A stretch of DNA of 64,000 nucleotides from Amblyomma americanum (GCF_052857255.1 NC_135502.1:187733806-187797805), one strand, 5' to 3'; positions 22,435 to 33,364 are shown, counted from the first letter of the stretch. Program-made: numbers and translations. Notes: a model not told the origin generated them from the sequence alone.

Positions 22435-23255
22435 CTAGCATTTATTTTGTAAAAGGAGACCGGAGCAGAAGCTCTTTGGCAGTGGTGCCTCCTGGTCTTC
22501 TAGAGTGCCGCTGACCAGTGTCACCTCCCACTGCTCCAGCTTCGCATTGTTTGGCTTTAAGTGGTTGGGTTTAGCTGTGTATGTCCATGTATGTATGTGA
22601 ATATGGGAATACCACCACACCAGGGACATGTATCTGTAATAATGTTGGCTGTTCGGGTGCATCTTAGGTGGTAGGAGTCCGTTGGGGAATGTTGCTTCTC
22701 TGGCGGGGGGTAGAGATGCTGATTTAGGCGGAGGGTGTCTAGGCAGGTGAAAAAATGGATTGAGAGGGGGTAGGCAGTAGAGTCAGTGTGCCCCACTCAG
22801 TAGGTATAATCTCGAGCTGGGGCATCAGCCCTAATATTGCCATCGAAACCTGCATATCCTGGGATCCAGGTGATGACATGATCATGTTGGAGATTGCCGC
22901 CCAGAACGTGGAGAGCCCTGCTTGGGACAAAACCACATGTATAGACTCTGCAGGAGGCTTTGGAGTCTGGAAAAATGTGGGAGCTGTGGTGTTAGGTGTC
23001 GCTTATTTTGACGGTGATGGCTATTGTAATGGCTTCTACAGCCACTGGGCTGAGTGCTGTGAAGGACACTCCAAGATAGGGGGTGTTGGAGTAAAACACT
23101 TTAGTGCGGGCATATCTATGGGGTTGTGCATACAAAGCCACATCCACAAACATGGCCGTGGTGCTTTGACCACATTTCCTACGGAGGCTGTGAAGACAGG
23201 CCTGATGGCGGGTGGCCTGTGACTCATGGTTCATGTGATGAGGGTCAGGGTTCAT
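22435..23255 (-). pseudogene. I-clade LINE relic: RNase H domain and C-terminus
   Basis: The minus strand carries a ribonuclease H domain in broken frames. A MNPDPHHMNHESQATRHQAC leader and LFVDVA-like segment at 23255-23115 is followed by the typical HDHVITWIPGYAGFDGN segment near 22870, where H1-type RNase H proteins have their last conserved residues. A Cys-rich C-terminal tail (CPWCGG) lies near 22610. An RNase H domain after RT is characteristic of I-superfamily LINEs. Stops and frameshifts show it is dead, and no RT precedes it. Confidence 0.65.
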
Positions 23256-23264
23256 GTGAAGGCG

Positions 23265-23712
23265 GACACTGGCTGTGACCTGGTCATCATTCCGGGTGGA
23301 TTGACACCTGTTTTTCAGCCTCTGGATGTGGCACTGAACAAGCCATTAAAAGACCGCATCGGTGTGTTCTACGATGAATGACTCCAACAGAAAAAGCCGA
23401 AGACACCAACAGGGCAGTGGAAGTGCGCTTCTTTGAGCGAAGTGGTGCAGTGGGTCAACGATGCCTGGTATGGACTACTAGCCGACATGGTCTGTGCAGT
23501 ATTTCAGCGCCGCTTTTGACGGCCAGCAGCAGCCGTGGTTCACAAGATGGCGATGACCTTGACTGCATCCTTCCCACCAGTGGCGATGAGTCTGAAGAGA
23601 TGTCTCGTGGAAAAACAAATGTTTCTTTGTTGACCTATATTCGGAGTCAAACTTTTTCTTTGCCCGGTGGGGGTCGCGAGGGGAGGATCGGCTTACAATT
23701 TGCGATATACTG
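23265..23712 (+). pseudogene. Tigger_3 transposase C-terminal fragment
   Basis: The + strand reads DLVIIPGGLTPVFQPLDVAL and then NKPLKDR from 23275, around the third catalytic aspartate of a Tigger transposase. It is close to the family at 52.4-53.2 kb, which reads QLQPLDVCLNKPVKD. A degenerate right terminus ending GATATACTGTA lies near 23711. The N-terminal and first two catalytic blocks are missing. Confidence 0.65.
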
Positions 23713-23857
23713 TAGCTCAGTGCTTCGGCCCATACCTTCACTGGCCATGCACTTGTGGTGAAGTGCATATGAAGGCGAATAATAATGAGTGTCGTCATGT
23801 GCAGTGCTCCCGCTTGTGATGCTTGGCCGTACCTTGCTGGTGCGACATGCGAGATAA

Positions 23858-24480
23858 TTTAGCAATTTAAAGTCGGGGAAAGTACAATCAGATACTGTTA
23901 GCCTGCAAGAGGTGTATAGGAAAGGGGGGACCACAAAAACGGAACCCAGTTTGAGAACCCCTGCTCAAGAGGGCAGTATGAAGATTGTATATAGCCAGCA
24001 CTCACATATGGGTTGGAAATTGGGGGGCTAACAAAAATGCTTGAAATGAAATTGAAAGTAATACAGTGAGCTGTTGGAAAGGAAAATAATAGATGTAGAT
24101 TATTTAGCAATTTAAAGTCGGGGAAAGTACAACCAGATACTGTGAGCCTGCAAGAGATGTATAGGAAAGGGGGGACCACAAAAACGGAACCCTGTTTGAG
24201 AAACCCTGCTCAAGAGGGCAGTATGAAGATTGTATATAGCCAGCACTCATATATGGGTTGGAAATTGGGGGGTTTTTAAAAAGGCTTGAAATGAAATTGA
24301 AAGTAATACAGTGAGCTATGGAAAGGAAAATAATAGGTGTAGCATTAAGAGACAGGAAGAGGGCAGAGTGGGTGAAGGAACAAGAGTTGATGACATCTTA
24401 GTCGAAATCAAGAGGAAGAAATGGGCTTGAGCAGGGCTTGTAATGTGAAGTCAAGGTAACTGATGATCCCAAATAAAAAA
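23858..24480 (+). pseudogene. RTE LINE tail containing a 245-bp tandem duplication
   Basis: A unit starting ATTTAGCAATTTAAAGTCGG at 23858 is repeated at 24103 with a constant offset of 245 bp and few differences, ending near 24347. Within it the + strand reads ALTYGLEI and EMKLKVIQ, then ALRDRKRAEWVKEQ after the second copy. This is the RTE-clade C-terminal region also seen at 4.3-5.7 kb. The duplication arose after insertion or within the LINE. Confidence 0.6.
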
Positions 24481-24824
24481 CCAAAAGAAAACTTTTTTGT
24501 AGCAAAAAGTCAGTGGGGAGGAGGATGTCTGCAGGGATGAGATGGCCGCAGCTGGCAGATTACAAGGTTAACTGGGGTGTCATTGGGAGCAGTGCACACA
24601 TTTGGGCATTTTGTTGTGTTGGCCATCTTAGCGGCTTAAAAATGTGACGCATTAGTATGCTTGTTGTGTGCAGAGTACAGCCCTGATGGCAAGGAGGACC
24701 CCCTGGCTCGCTGGAGTTCAGCGTAAGTGAGGTCATTGTGCATTGGATATAGTTTTGTTGTCAACCATCAGCTGCTGAGGTACTGCAAAATGGCATTCCT
24801 CTGGGCCAGTTGGTATGAATCCAT
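24481..24824. other. Unassigned noncoding DNA
   Basis: Nothing recognised. Confidence 0.4.
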
Positions 24825-25010
24825 CTTTGGGCCAGCGTGAACTTTGGGATGCATCAATGTAGACAGACACATGCAACACTGAACACACAGCTGTTTTTTT
24901 TTCTTCACAACATAGGATCTAGGCCACAAAACAGACAGTGAAAGCTGTGTGTTCAGTGTTCCATGTGTCTGTCTACGTTCATGCGTCCCAAAGTTTATGC
25001 TGGCCCAAAG
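24825..25010. repeat. Long hairpin (68-nt arms)
   Basis: Arm 24825-24892 and the reverse complement of 24943-25010 agree at about 62 of 68 positions. Both begin CTTTGGGCCAGC and end AACACACAGCT. The 50-nt spacer contains a T-rich run. No flanking duplication was found. It may be a foldback element or small-RNA precursor. Confidence 0.75.
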
Positions 25011-25255
25011 AGAGCTGCTGAGGCTTGTGGGTAGAGTATCGTTCATACTTGTGAGTTGCGGATTATGTGCAACTGCTTTCAACTTTTGACCAAGAAGCGG
25101 GTTGACAGTGCTACTGTTCACGTTAAGAAACAAGAGATATGGGTACTCTCCCATAGCGTTTCGTTTAGAACGAGAGTTGTTGGTCTTAAAGGGACTCTGA
25201 AATGCCTTCTGAGGCGATTATATGAACTCGCTCAATCATTGCATTGTGTTGTTAT

Positions 25256-25374
25256 TGTAATGTTAACCAAATGTAGGTTAATGCTGAGGCGGCGGCGAAA
25301 CCACGGCGGCGACCGAGTCTCTCGTCTGTTCAGGTCAGCAGGCGCTCGGTCTGAGCGATGGCAGTGCGGCTACC
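25256..25374 (-). repeat. Gypsy 3' LTR
   Basis: It starts TGTAATGTTAACCAAATG and matches the repeat at 30344-30495. A purine-rich tract (GGAAAAGAAGAAGAAGAGG on the minus strand) abuts it internally and is the likely polypurine primer. The boundary is approximate. Confidence 0.65.
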
Positions 25375-25448
25375 TCTTCTTCTTCTTTTCCTCAGTAAAT
25401 ATAGGATGACGCCCTTCTTCTTCACAATGGCCCCGGGGAAAAAAGGAG

Positions 25449-26352
25449 TCATCCTGGCACGACCCATGGTGCCGACAACACAACCGGGTCATAGTATGGC
25501 TTGAGTCGTTGGACATGCACAGTCTTGCGACCATGTCGGCGAAGATCGGAAGAAGGTGTGAGGGGCTCAATAAGGTAGTTCATGGAGGATGTGTGCTCCA
25601 GGACGCGGTAGGGGCCATGGTATTGCGAAAGAAGTTTCTTTGAGAGGCCCGGGAGCAGTGGAAGGAATCCACAGCCAGACAAGTGAACCAGGTGGGAAAT
25701 CCGGATCAAGCTGACCATCGTCATGGCGGTGTTTCTGGCACCCCTGAGTGTCTGCCGTGAGCGACCGTGCAATCTGGCGGCAGTCTTCGGTGTGCTGGGC
25801 AGCTTCAGAAATAGTTGTACACTCAGATGAGGCAGGGCGGTATGGAAGAACTGTGTCGATGGGAGCGGATGGATGTCGGCCGTAGAGCAGAAAAAATGGG
25901 GAGAAACCGGTGGTGGACTGAGTAGCAGTGTTGTAGGCGTACGTAATATAGGGTAGAACGAGGTCCCAGTTCGTGTGGTTGGCAGCAACGTACATCGCCA
26001 GCATGTCGCTTAGAGTGTGATTAAATTGTTCAGTTAGACCGTTTGTTTGCGGGTGGTAGGCTGTACAAGTCCAATGAATGATATTGGACTCAGCGAGTAG
26101 AGCTTTAACGACATCAGACAAGAATACGCATCCTCTGTCACTGAGGAGTTCACGAGGAGCACAGTGGCAAAGTATAAAGCGCTGCAAAATGAAGGACGGT
26201 ACTTCACGAGCTATAGCAGTAGGGAGCTCGGCGATTTCTGCATACCGGGTCAGGTGGTAATGGCAACAATGACCCAGCGGTTGCCAGCAGCGGTGTATGG
26301 CAGAGGGCCGTATATATCGATGCCAACACGGTTGAAGGGGCGAGGAGGACAC
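25449..26352 (-). pseudogene. Gypsy integrase core and C-terminus
   Basis: The integrase would insert the cDNA into the genome. In 26352-25567 the second and third catalytic blocks are visible: SDRGCVFLSD near 26125, and YHPQTNGLTEQFN with its glutamate near 26045. The C-terminal domain (LLSQYHGPYRVLE near 25610, then HVQRLKPYY) is read in another frame, so at least one frameshift lies near 25620. The sequence ends without a chromodomain. The zinc-binding N-terminus is read from 26717-26460 in a separate frame ([19 protein letters not shown]). Confidence 0.75.
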
Positions 26353-28522
26353 TGTAGTGGCTGCAACTGTCCAGCAGAGTGATGAGGCAGTTGCTTACGG
26401 CGTTGCCAGGACGGGCAGGAGCGGACGTACTTGAGGATGAAATTATATATGCCTCGCCTCTAGTACCGGAGACGGATGCAATTGTACGTCTTGAAGACAT
26501 CAGCGTAGCCGCATTGCGGGTCAGCTTGGAAACAGGTGCAGAATTGGTACCGGAGATGTCGGGGGATGATGAGAAGCCATTTTCGTCCGTCAGAGTTATA
26601 GTTGCGCCGATAGAGTAGATCATCGCGAATTGTAAAATGTGAAGCTTGGCGACGAAGGGCGCGGGATGCTGGAGGCTTAGATGGGTCAGAGAGAAAGTCA
26701 AGAAGAAGGCAATCCATTCATCGTTATGCTGCTCAGAAGGCATGTTGCAGGTGGTGAGCGAAGGCACAGAGGATTCGAGGGCAGAGAGGCTGGCAAGCTC
26801 GGTCGGTATCGGGGAGCGGGACAGGGCATCAGCGTCCTGATGCTTGCAGCCCGACCGATATAAGATACGTGTGTTATACTCTTGGAGGCAGAGAGCCCAT
26901 CGAGCCAGGTGACCAGGGGGATCTTTGAGCGAACAAAGCCAACAAAGGCCATGATGGTCGGTGACCACGTCAAACGGACGGCCATAGAGATAAGGTCGAA
27001 ACTTTCCAATTGCCCAGACAATGGCCAAGCACTCTTTTTCCGTCACAGAGAAGTTGGATTCAGATTTCATGAGGGTGCGGCTGGCGTAAGCAACCACATA
27101 TTCCTCGAATCCAGACTTGCATTGGGCGAGCACAGCCCCGAGGCAAATGCCACTGGCGTCCGTGTGTACTTCAGTTGGGGCTTGCGGGTCGAAGGGACGC
27201 AAGATGGGTGGTGCCGTGAGGAGATTGCGCAAGGTGTTGTAGGCGTCGTCGCAGGCAGGCGACCAACTCGAAAGATCCACATTGCTGCTGAGAAGCTCAG
27301 TTAAAGGGGCAGCAATGGTTGCAAAGTTGCGAATAAAACGTCGAAAATAGGAACAGAGGCCTAGGAAGCTGCGCAGTTCCTTAATGCAAGTAGGTTTTGG
27401 AAACGCAGTCACAGCACGAAGTTTGGCGGTGTCGGGATGGACGCCCTCTTTTGACACAACGTGGCCTGAAATTGTCAGCTCACGAGCAGCAAATCGACAC
27501 TTTGTTAAGTTCAGTTGAAGGCTGGCGTCCGTAAGGCATGTTAAGATATGCTTCAGCCGGGATAGATGAGTGGCAAAGTCGGGCGAAAATATCACGATGT
27601 TGTCGAGATAACACAGGCACGACTTCCATTTCAGGCCACGCAAAATGCTGTCCATCATGCACTCAAAAGTAGCTGGAGCATTACAGAGGCCAAAAGGCAT
27701 GACGGTAAATTCATACAGGCCATAATGGGTCACAAATGCGGTTTTAGGGTGGTCGTCGGCTACCATGGGGACCTGCCAGTACCCAGAGCGTAAGTTGAGA
27801 GAAGAGAAGAGTTCCGCTCTTTGAAGGCAGTCCAGAGCATCATCAAAGCGCGGAAGAGGGTAAACATCCTTTCGTGTGACCTTATTCAGGCGGCGGTAAT
27901 CAATGCAGATACGAACAGAGCCATCTTTCTTTTTCACGAGGACCACGGGCGAAGCCCAGGCACTGTGTGAGGCCTGGATCATGCCTTTTTGAAGTATGGT
28001 GTCAACTTGGTCGTGAATAACTTGGCGCTCACTGGCTGGGACACGATATGGGCGCTGGCGCAGAGGGTTGTGGTCACCGGTGTCGATATGGTGGGCGACA
28101 GTCGACGTGCGGGTCGAAGTGGGTTGGTGTGAATTGAAGGAGGAACGAAATTGATGAAGCAGAGCGAGAAGTTGAGTTCGTTGAGGTGCAGGAAGAGAGG
28201 CGTCGATGGAGGGAAGGAAAACGTCTGGAGACGAAGTGTCGGGTGCAGGAACCAGCGGGCTGAGGGCATCGATGTCAAGGGACGGGGAATCGTCATTTTC
28301 ATCGCGGTAGAGAATGAAGTCAATGATTTGCACGGTACCAAGGCACTCACCGCGACGCACAGCGGAAGCATATGTAAACGGATTGGTCATGAACAACGCG
28401 CTAAGGCCAGCTGACAGAGTGAGGACGGCGTAAGGTATGGACAGGTACTTGTGGCACAGAAAGAGGGGCGATAGTGTAAAAAGTATGTTGCCGTCGCGAA
28501 CAAGGTCAGAAGTGAGGGGCAC
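26204..28522 (-). pseudogene. Gypsy reverse transcriptase and RNase H (772-aa frame)
   Basis: This long frame contains the RT domain: [19 protein letters not shown] near 27920, [12 protein letters not shown] near 27790, and [13 protein letters not shown] near 27690. It then has RNase H ([17 protein letters not shown] near 27150, TDHHGLCWL near 26950) and part of the integrase zinc region. The RT active site reads YLDNI near 27600 instead of the family's YxDD. The second catalytic aspartate is therefore Asn, and polymerase activity should be lost. The change fits CpG decay (GACGAC to GACAAC). The first residues of the frame overlap the protease frame. Confidence 0.85.
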
Positions 28523-28908
28523 AAGAACAGAAGAACAGGCAGGCAGTTCAGTGTCCTCGGCAATGACGGCTTTGGCAGGAGCAGCAGAAGGGGCATCGGG
28601 CGGCGAGGAACCGCTGAGCGCAAAAACTCAAGTGCAGCACGAGCACAATCGATGACTGCGTTATGGCGCGACAGGAAGTCCCAACCCAAGATGATCTCAT
28701 GAGAAAAGGTTGGTAAAATGACGAATTCAATCACTTCGAGGATTTCCTGAATAACGACGCGAGCCGTACATGCCGCTAACGGCGCAATAGCCTGCGCGCT
28801 TGCGGTGTGCAGCGAAAATCCAGAAAGTGGGGTTGTCACTTTTTGCAAGGAGCGGCAAAAGGAGGAGGCCATGGCAGAAATAGCAGCACCGGTGTCGACA
28901 AGCGCCAT
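28387..28908 (-). pseudogene. Gypsy protease
   Basis: This is a retropepsin-like aspartic protease with active site ALVDTGAAISAM near 28900 and the second conserved segment ILGWDFLSRHNAVIDC near 28690. It processes the gag-pol polyprotein. The frame then runs on without homology, so the link to RT needs a frame change near 28600. The protease domain itself looks complete. Confidence 0.8.
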
Positions 28909-29012
28909 AACAGAAACACCCTCTACGGAAACGGCGATCAGATTGGTGGGACATAACTAAGGCCTTGGACATTTCGCTGGTGGCGCAGTTCTTGCCTCAG
29001 GAACTGCGGCAC

Positions 29013-29834
29013 CTAGTTTTCCTCTTGCGAAAGATTCGGGTGCCGACGCATGGGAGAAAGGGCGCAGTTACGAGGAGTAGGTGAGCGCCGGATGGAGAAG
29101 GTGGTGCGATCAGGGGAAAGCGGGCGACTCTGTGGCGGCTCGGCTGGCGGTGAGTAGTCACTGGGAGGAGGCCAGCAACCGGCAACTGGGGAGATTGGAG
29201 CACGACGACGGCAAAGCCGGGCCACATGACCAGGCAGTCCGCAAAAGTAACAAATAGGCCGATTGTCACTAGTACGCCAGGGATTGCCGAATTGTCGAAG
29301 CAGTCGCAAAAAAGGTGTCGGAGTGTGAGGAACTTGAGGGGGAGCATAGGTTGGGCGGTAGTTGGATGGCCGCGGCCGTGCGACGGCGGCAGCGACAGGT
29401 GCGGGCGGCTGTGCTGGTGCGGGCAGAGAGACCTGTGGAAGGGCCTCAGCCACTTGTTCGCTGATGGCAGTGCGAAGGTCGGGCGCCAGGAATGGATACT
29501 GCACGGAGGGGGTTGGCAGAAGCGCATGTTGTTGGGTGAGTCGGTCGTACATCGTTGAGTAAAGGTACTGCAAAATAATGCAAACATGGACGAGAAGGGC
29601 ACAAGGACGGGCGCAGCTGACGTGCAACTTCCTCACGCACGAAATCTTTGATGTGCGCCAGCAGTTGCGAGTGGTCGGGTGCAGCCGACAGGCCAGCAAG
29701 CGACTCGACAGGCGCTGCTGCGTGCTGGCGAGTGCTGAGCTTCTGCTTGTGCAGCTCATCATAGCTCTGGCAGAGACTGACGACTTCGGCAACGGTGCGG
29801 AGATCTCATGACAGCAGCATCTGAAAGGCGTCAT
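29013..29834 (-). pseudogene. Gypsy gag, nucleocapsid part
   Basis: The second half of this frame includes the zinc knuckle CYFCGLPGHVARLC (CX2CX4HX4C) near 29250, which binds RNA in nucleocapsid proteins. The first about 90 residues are read out of the gag frame and have no homology. Pro-rich sequence flanks the knuckle. Confidence 0.7.
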
Positions 29835-30342
29835 CCTCGATGCCTTTCAGAATATGCTTGATCTTGTCCGCCTCAGACATCTGGGCGTTGACGCGCGAGC
29901 ATAGGTTGACCACGTCTTCATTGTAGCTGGTGAACGCCTCACCTGACTACTGAGAGCGCTCGCGCAAGCGGTGTTCGGCGCGTAGCTTGCACACAGCAGG
30001 ACGTCCGAACACTTCGGTGAGGTTCGCCTTAAAAGCAGTCCACGTGGAGAAGTCTGCTTCGTGGTTTCGAAACCACAGGTTGGCAATGCCGGTCAAATAA
30101 AAGATGACATTGTTCAACTTGGTGGTTTCGTCCCACTTGTTATATGTGCTCACCCGCTCGTATGATGTGAGCCAGTACCGCCGAAGAGTGCCGAGTCCTG
30201 CTGCCGGAACAGAGGACTGGTGAGCCAACCTGCACGGCTTGGTGGTGGGTGGCTTCAGGCATAGCAGGCATAGCAGGGGTCGGTAGCGTGCGGTTGCGCA
30301 GGTCCAGGGTGGTATGAGGATGCTAAACCGAACCTCCACCAA
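29835..30342 (-). pseudogene. Gypsy gag, capsid part
   Basis: A retrotransposon gag domain is seen: YERVSTYNKWDETTKLNNVI, then ANLWFRNHEADFSTWTAFKA and LTEVFGRP, at about 30170-29990. A TAG stop at 29947-29949 interrupts it, and the same frame then continues with capsid-like sequence (SGEAFTSYNEDVVNLC) to about 29835. The true start codon is not clear. Confidence 0.75.
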
Positions 30343-30343
30343 A

Positions 30344-30495
30344 TGTAACGTTAACCAAATGTAGGTTAATTAATGCTGAGGCGGCAGCGAACCACGGCGG
30401 CGACCGAGTCTCTCGTCTGTCGAGTCTCTCGTCTGTTCCCCCCCCGGGGAATTCCAGCGTGCGTCAGCAGCCGGTCTGGCAGAGGAGTGCCTACC
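30344..30495 (-). repeat. Gypsy 5' LTR
   Basis: It starts TGTAACGTTAACCAAATG and matches 25256-25374. It is longer because CGAGTCTCTCGTCTGT is tandemly duplicated at 30409-30440. The internal sequence next to it reads TTTGGTGGAGG on the minus strand, at the place where a primer-binding site is expected. Confidence 0.65.
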
Positions 30496-30690
30496 TTTCA
30501 GCGTGCAAAAAAAAGTGATGAGAGGAGAGGGAAAGGTGCAAAGACACTGATACTCAAATTTTGACTACGATAATGCAGCTTTCACTAAGCACAGGAAAAA
30601 AAATTTTTGCTTGAGGATATTTTGTGGAGCGGTGTCCTTTAACATCACAGGCATACTGCAACTTTTTTGAGAACTCCTTTCAGAGCCCCT

Positions 30691-31632
30691 TCAACCGGTG
30701 ACTGCAGCAAGAAGCTGGTTGCAGGACAAGCTTCCATTAACTTCTGAGACACTGCTGATTGGTTTAACAGTTTATGACTTGAGGTCTCAAGGCTGAAACC
30801 GTCACTTTTTGACCAGAATGGTCACACAAGCTCTGCAACTCACAGGTGTGGGTGGGCTTCATAGCTTTGATGGGCACTGTACAGAGGAGGGCTATGAAAT
30901 GTGTTTGTTTGGCATTTCTGCAGTGTTGCTGCTTTTGTGCCAACGGCGGCTCAGGAGATAAGCAGATTTGAATAGCTATCTGATATCTGTTTCTGTGCAT
31001 TCCGTGCAACTTGGGAGGCATGCAGAAGGCAAGCAAATCAAAAACATGGTGCCAGTGGACTTGGTCACAGCATCGCAGAAAATTCTACAAAGACAGCTAA
31101 AGGAGTGCATACCCCATTCTCGCTGCATTTCATTTCATTCTGGTACAGCTTTTCTCATTTATTCTTCGACTGGCAAGAGTTATCAGGGGTTAGGGCATGT
31201 GATGCAAATGCAAGATGGTCATTGAAGGAGCTGCAGAGAGTGGGATAGGCAGGAAAGATTAAGTGAACATGACAAGAATGATGATGATCCTTGCGGACTA
31301 ACAGTATCATGAAGATTGCAACTGAGTGTTGTGGTTCAGCTCCCAATTCATTTTGTAATCTTATTTGTGCCATGCTCATGTGCTACGTTGCTTTATTTCT
31401 GCATTTTCAACTGTTTATGAATTTTATTTTCTCTGGGTTCTTCAGTAGTGTGTTGTCAAGTTTTGTACTCTTGTATTTACCTCTCTGTAGCTAAACTGCT
31501 GAATTTGTTCGTTTTCTAACTCGGCATTTGTGCATCCGGACCTCCTGCAATTCTGTGTACTAAATGTGTACCACGCATAGCAGTTTATATGATGGTGATG
31601 ATGTAACCTCGGTGGTTTTGGGTGCCATGCAG
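30691..31632. other. Intron-like unassigned DNA
   Basis: No element ends or coding segments were recognised. It lies directly upstream of the PDZ exon and ends in its splice acceptor. Confidence 0.45.
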
Positions 31633-31792
31633 GGGTGCTGAGCCACGACTTGTGTGCTTCCACAAGGAAGGCGGCAGCAACGTTGGTCTGCGTCTCACGG
31701 GTGGCAACCAAGCTGGCGTATTTGTGACCGCCGCGCAGCCAGGAAGCCCCGCCTCCCTGCAGGGGCTGCAGCCAGGAGACCGACTCCTTAAG
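31633..31792 (+). CDS. PDZ-domain exon of a ZO-1/polychaetoid-like tight-junction protein
   Basis: This exon is about 160 bp and encodes most of a PDZ domain: [20 protein letters not shown], then [20 protein letters not shown] and LQPGDRLLK. The GLRLTGG segment is the carboxylate-binding loop region, and LQPGDRLLK is the conserved beta-strand turn. The closest resemblance recalled is PDZ3 of ZO-1/polychaetoid scaffold proteins, which bind junction membrane proteins at the cell cortex. The acceptor is ...GTGCCATGCAG at 31631-31632. The exon ends at AAG (31790-31792) followed by GCAAGC, a GC-type donor with otherwise perfect consensus. The upstream intron is phase 2 and the downstream intron phase 0. 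It is the only host exon recognised; the named protein is an inference. Confidence 0.7.
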
Positions 31793-32054
31793 GCAAGCGC
31801 TCAATGGCCTTTGTCGTTTCAATTAAGGTCTTACAACGGAAATCTTTATTATTAGAGGTATCATAATGAAATTAGGTGTGTATATGTAGTTCTTGCTCTT
31901 GTTTTCAAAAATGTATTTAGTTCCAACATGTCTCTCAAGTTCCCATACTCTGGGAAAATAGCTGGACCATTTAGCCTCAATATTTTTTGTTTACAGTTGA
32001 AATGGAGCTGTAGCCAAATTCCTGCCATGTGGAGCAGTGCTATTTATATTGTGA
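31793..32054. other. Intron, no feature seen
   Basis: AT-rich intronic sequence follows the GC donor. Nothing recognised. Confidence 0.45.
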
Positions 32055-32058
32055 TTAA

Positions 32059-32465
32059 AGGAGCTCTCAACAAAGCTGCGATATGCCTAGGATGTTAAGC
32101 GGCACCGCTTCACAAATTACCTCCAGCAAGTTTTCTGCATCTTCCCTTTCCTCTCGTCAGTTTTTGCATGCTGAAATGTTGGCGCTCCTCTGCAGTCCTC
32201 ACTCGCTCTACTGCCAAGGCGTGCGGGTATTCCCGGGGGTCGGAGTTGGCACGGCAAACCAATGATAGCAGTCCGCTGCTGACGTAACGAGTGCTTTATG
32301 ACGCTTTATTGAATTATGCCGCGAGGTGCGGGAGCTTTTAAAAATGTATTGTAAATTATCGGCTCACTTTTGAGGTCCTCTGCGTGGCATGAATGCTCGG
32401 TGGCCTGTACTCTACATAATGCAAGCATTTTATAGCCAACCTGAAGCACCCTTTTCAGGGATCCT
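32059..32465. mobile_element. TTAA-flanked MITE, 407 bp
   Basis: TTAA at 32055-32058 and 32466-32469 bracket ends AGGAGCTCTC and (inverted) AGGATCCCTG. The terminal similarity is weak beyond the first bases, but the TTAA flanks and the end motif match the other MITEs of this window. Non-coding. Confidence 0.5.
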
Positions 32466-32469
32466 TTAA

Positions 32470-33224
32470 GGTATGTCATCATACAAAAGTGTTCAGTTAT
32501 GTCCAAGCACCATAATTATGGCATGACTGTTCACAAAATTGGGTATGTTCTACTTAGTCATAAAGAAGAAGCATAGCTCCATAGTGTTAGTTTTTTCTGA
32601 ATTTGATGGTGTATGATTAAATGAAATTGTGCCATAAAAACATAATGAAATCTTGCGCAAGGCTATTCATATTGGCAAAAAACACGATGTTGAGAGAATC
32701 ACGTTTGACGTGCTTGCGCCAGCCATTCGAAGGTCATTGTAAAGACCTCAGAAAATGATGAAATGTGGGTGTGTCAAGAGGATTTTACAATAGTGAATAA
32801 TGCAAGGATGTAGATAAGAACAAGATCAAAATGGCGGCCGTCGGGGATGCGGTTGTAGGAAGCTAGAGGCGCAAAATCCTGCCGAATTATGCTCGGAAAT
32901 AACCATTTCAGAGCTTCTGAGGCATCAAATACTATAGCGATTATTTAGTAGTTGATGGTTGAATTACACCTTGAAACTTTTTAAGCAGGTACTATTGAGT
33001 ATGTCTCAGCCAACTAAGCCATTGTTTAAAAATGGAAATTTTGGCATTTTTTTGCTATTTCAAGACCCATTGGATGAGGATAACTGAATCCATGTTTCAA
33101 GAACTGTAAAAATGAATGTCTTGGACTAAACTCCACATCGGAAGGGTGACCATTGTGGCCTAGCCTGCCTGCACCTGTGGTAGCCGCACCTGTGTTTTAT
33201 TTTGCAGCTTTTTCTTGAAGGTAA
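32470..33224. other. Intron-like unassigned DNA
   Basis: Nothing recognised. Confidence 0.4.
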
Positions 33225-33364
33225 TAATGGAGTAATCTACAGCCTTTATAACAAAGCGCTTGGGAGCTCCGAAATCTTTTGTTATGCTGGTCACTTCGTT
33301 GTGAAGGAGCGTACCGCACGCAAGAGAGTAAGCTAAGCACGTTCAGCACAAGGAAAGCATGAAT

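Larger units (their letters stand above)
25256..30495 (-). mobile_element. Gypsy (Ty3/mdg4-type) LTR retrotransposon, degraded
   Basis: Direct terminal repeats flank gag, protease, reverse transcriptase, RNase H and integrase in the standard Gypsy order, all on the minus strand. No env-like frame and no chromodomain were seen. Gag, gag-pol and integrase are each broken by stops or frameshifts, and the RT active site is altered. It sits inside a TTAA MITE. Confidence 0.9.
25190..30690. mobile_element. TTAA-type MITE split by a Gypsy element
   Basis: The left end AGGGACTCTGAAA (after TTAA at 25186-25189) matches the inverted right end AGGGGCTCTGAAA (before TCAA, a decayed TTAA, at 30691-30694). 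Only about 66 bp on the left and 195 bp on the right belong to the MITE. The rest is the Gypsy retrotransposon, which must be the younger insertion. Confidence 0.6.

Noticed and set aside
22788..23222. 144-residue + strand open frame
   Set aside because: Antisense of the I-clade RNase H relic, which has recognisable motifs on the minus strand.
25256..30495. Endogenous retrovirus with envelope
   Set aside because: No env-like frame between integrase and the 3' LTR; structure is a plain Gypsy LTR retrotransposon.
31442..31822. 126-residue minus-strand open frame
   Set aside because: Antisense of the PDZ exon, which has splice sites and domain residues on the + strand.
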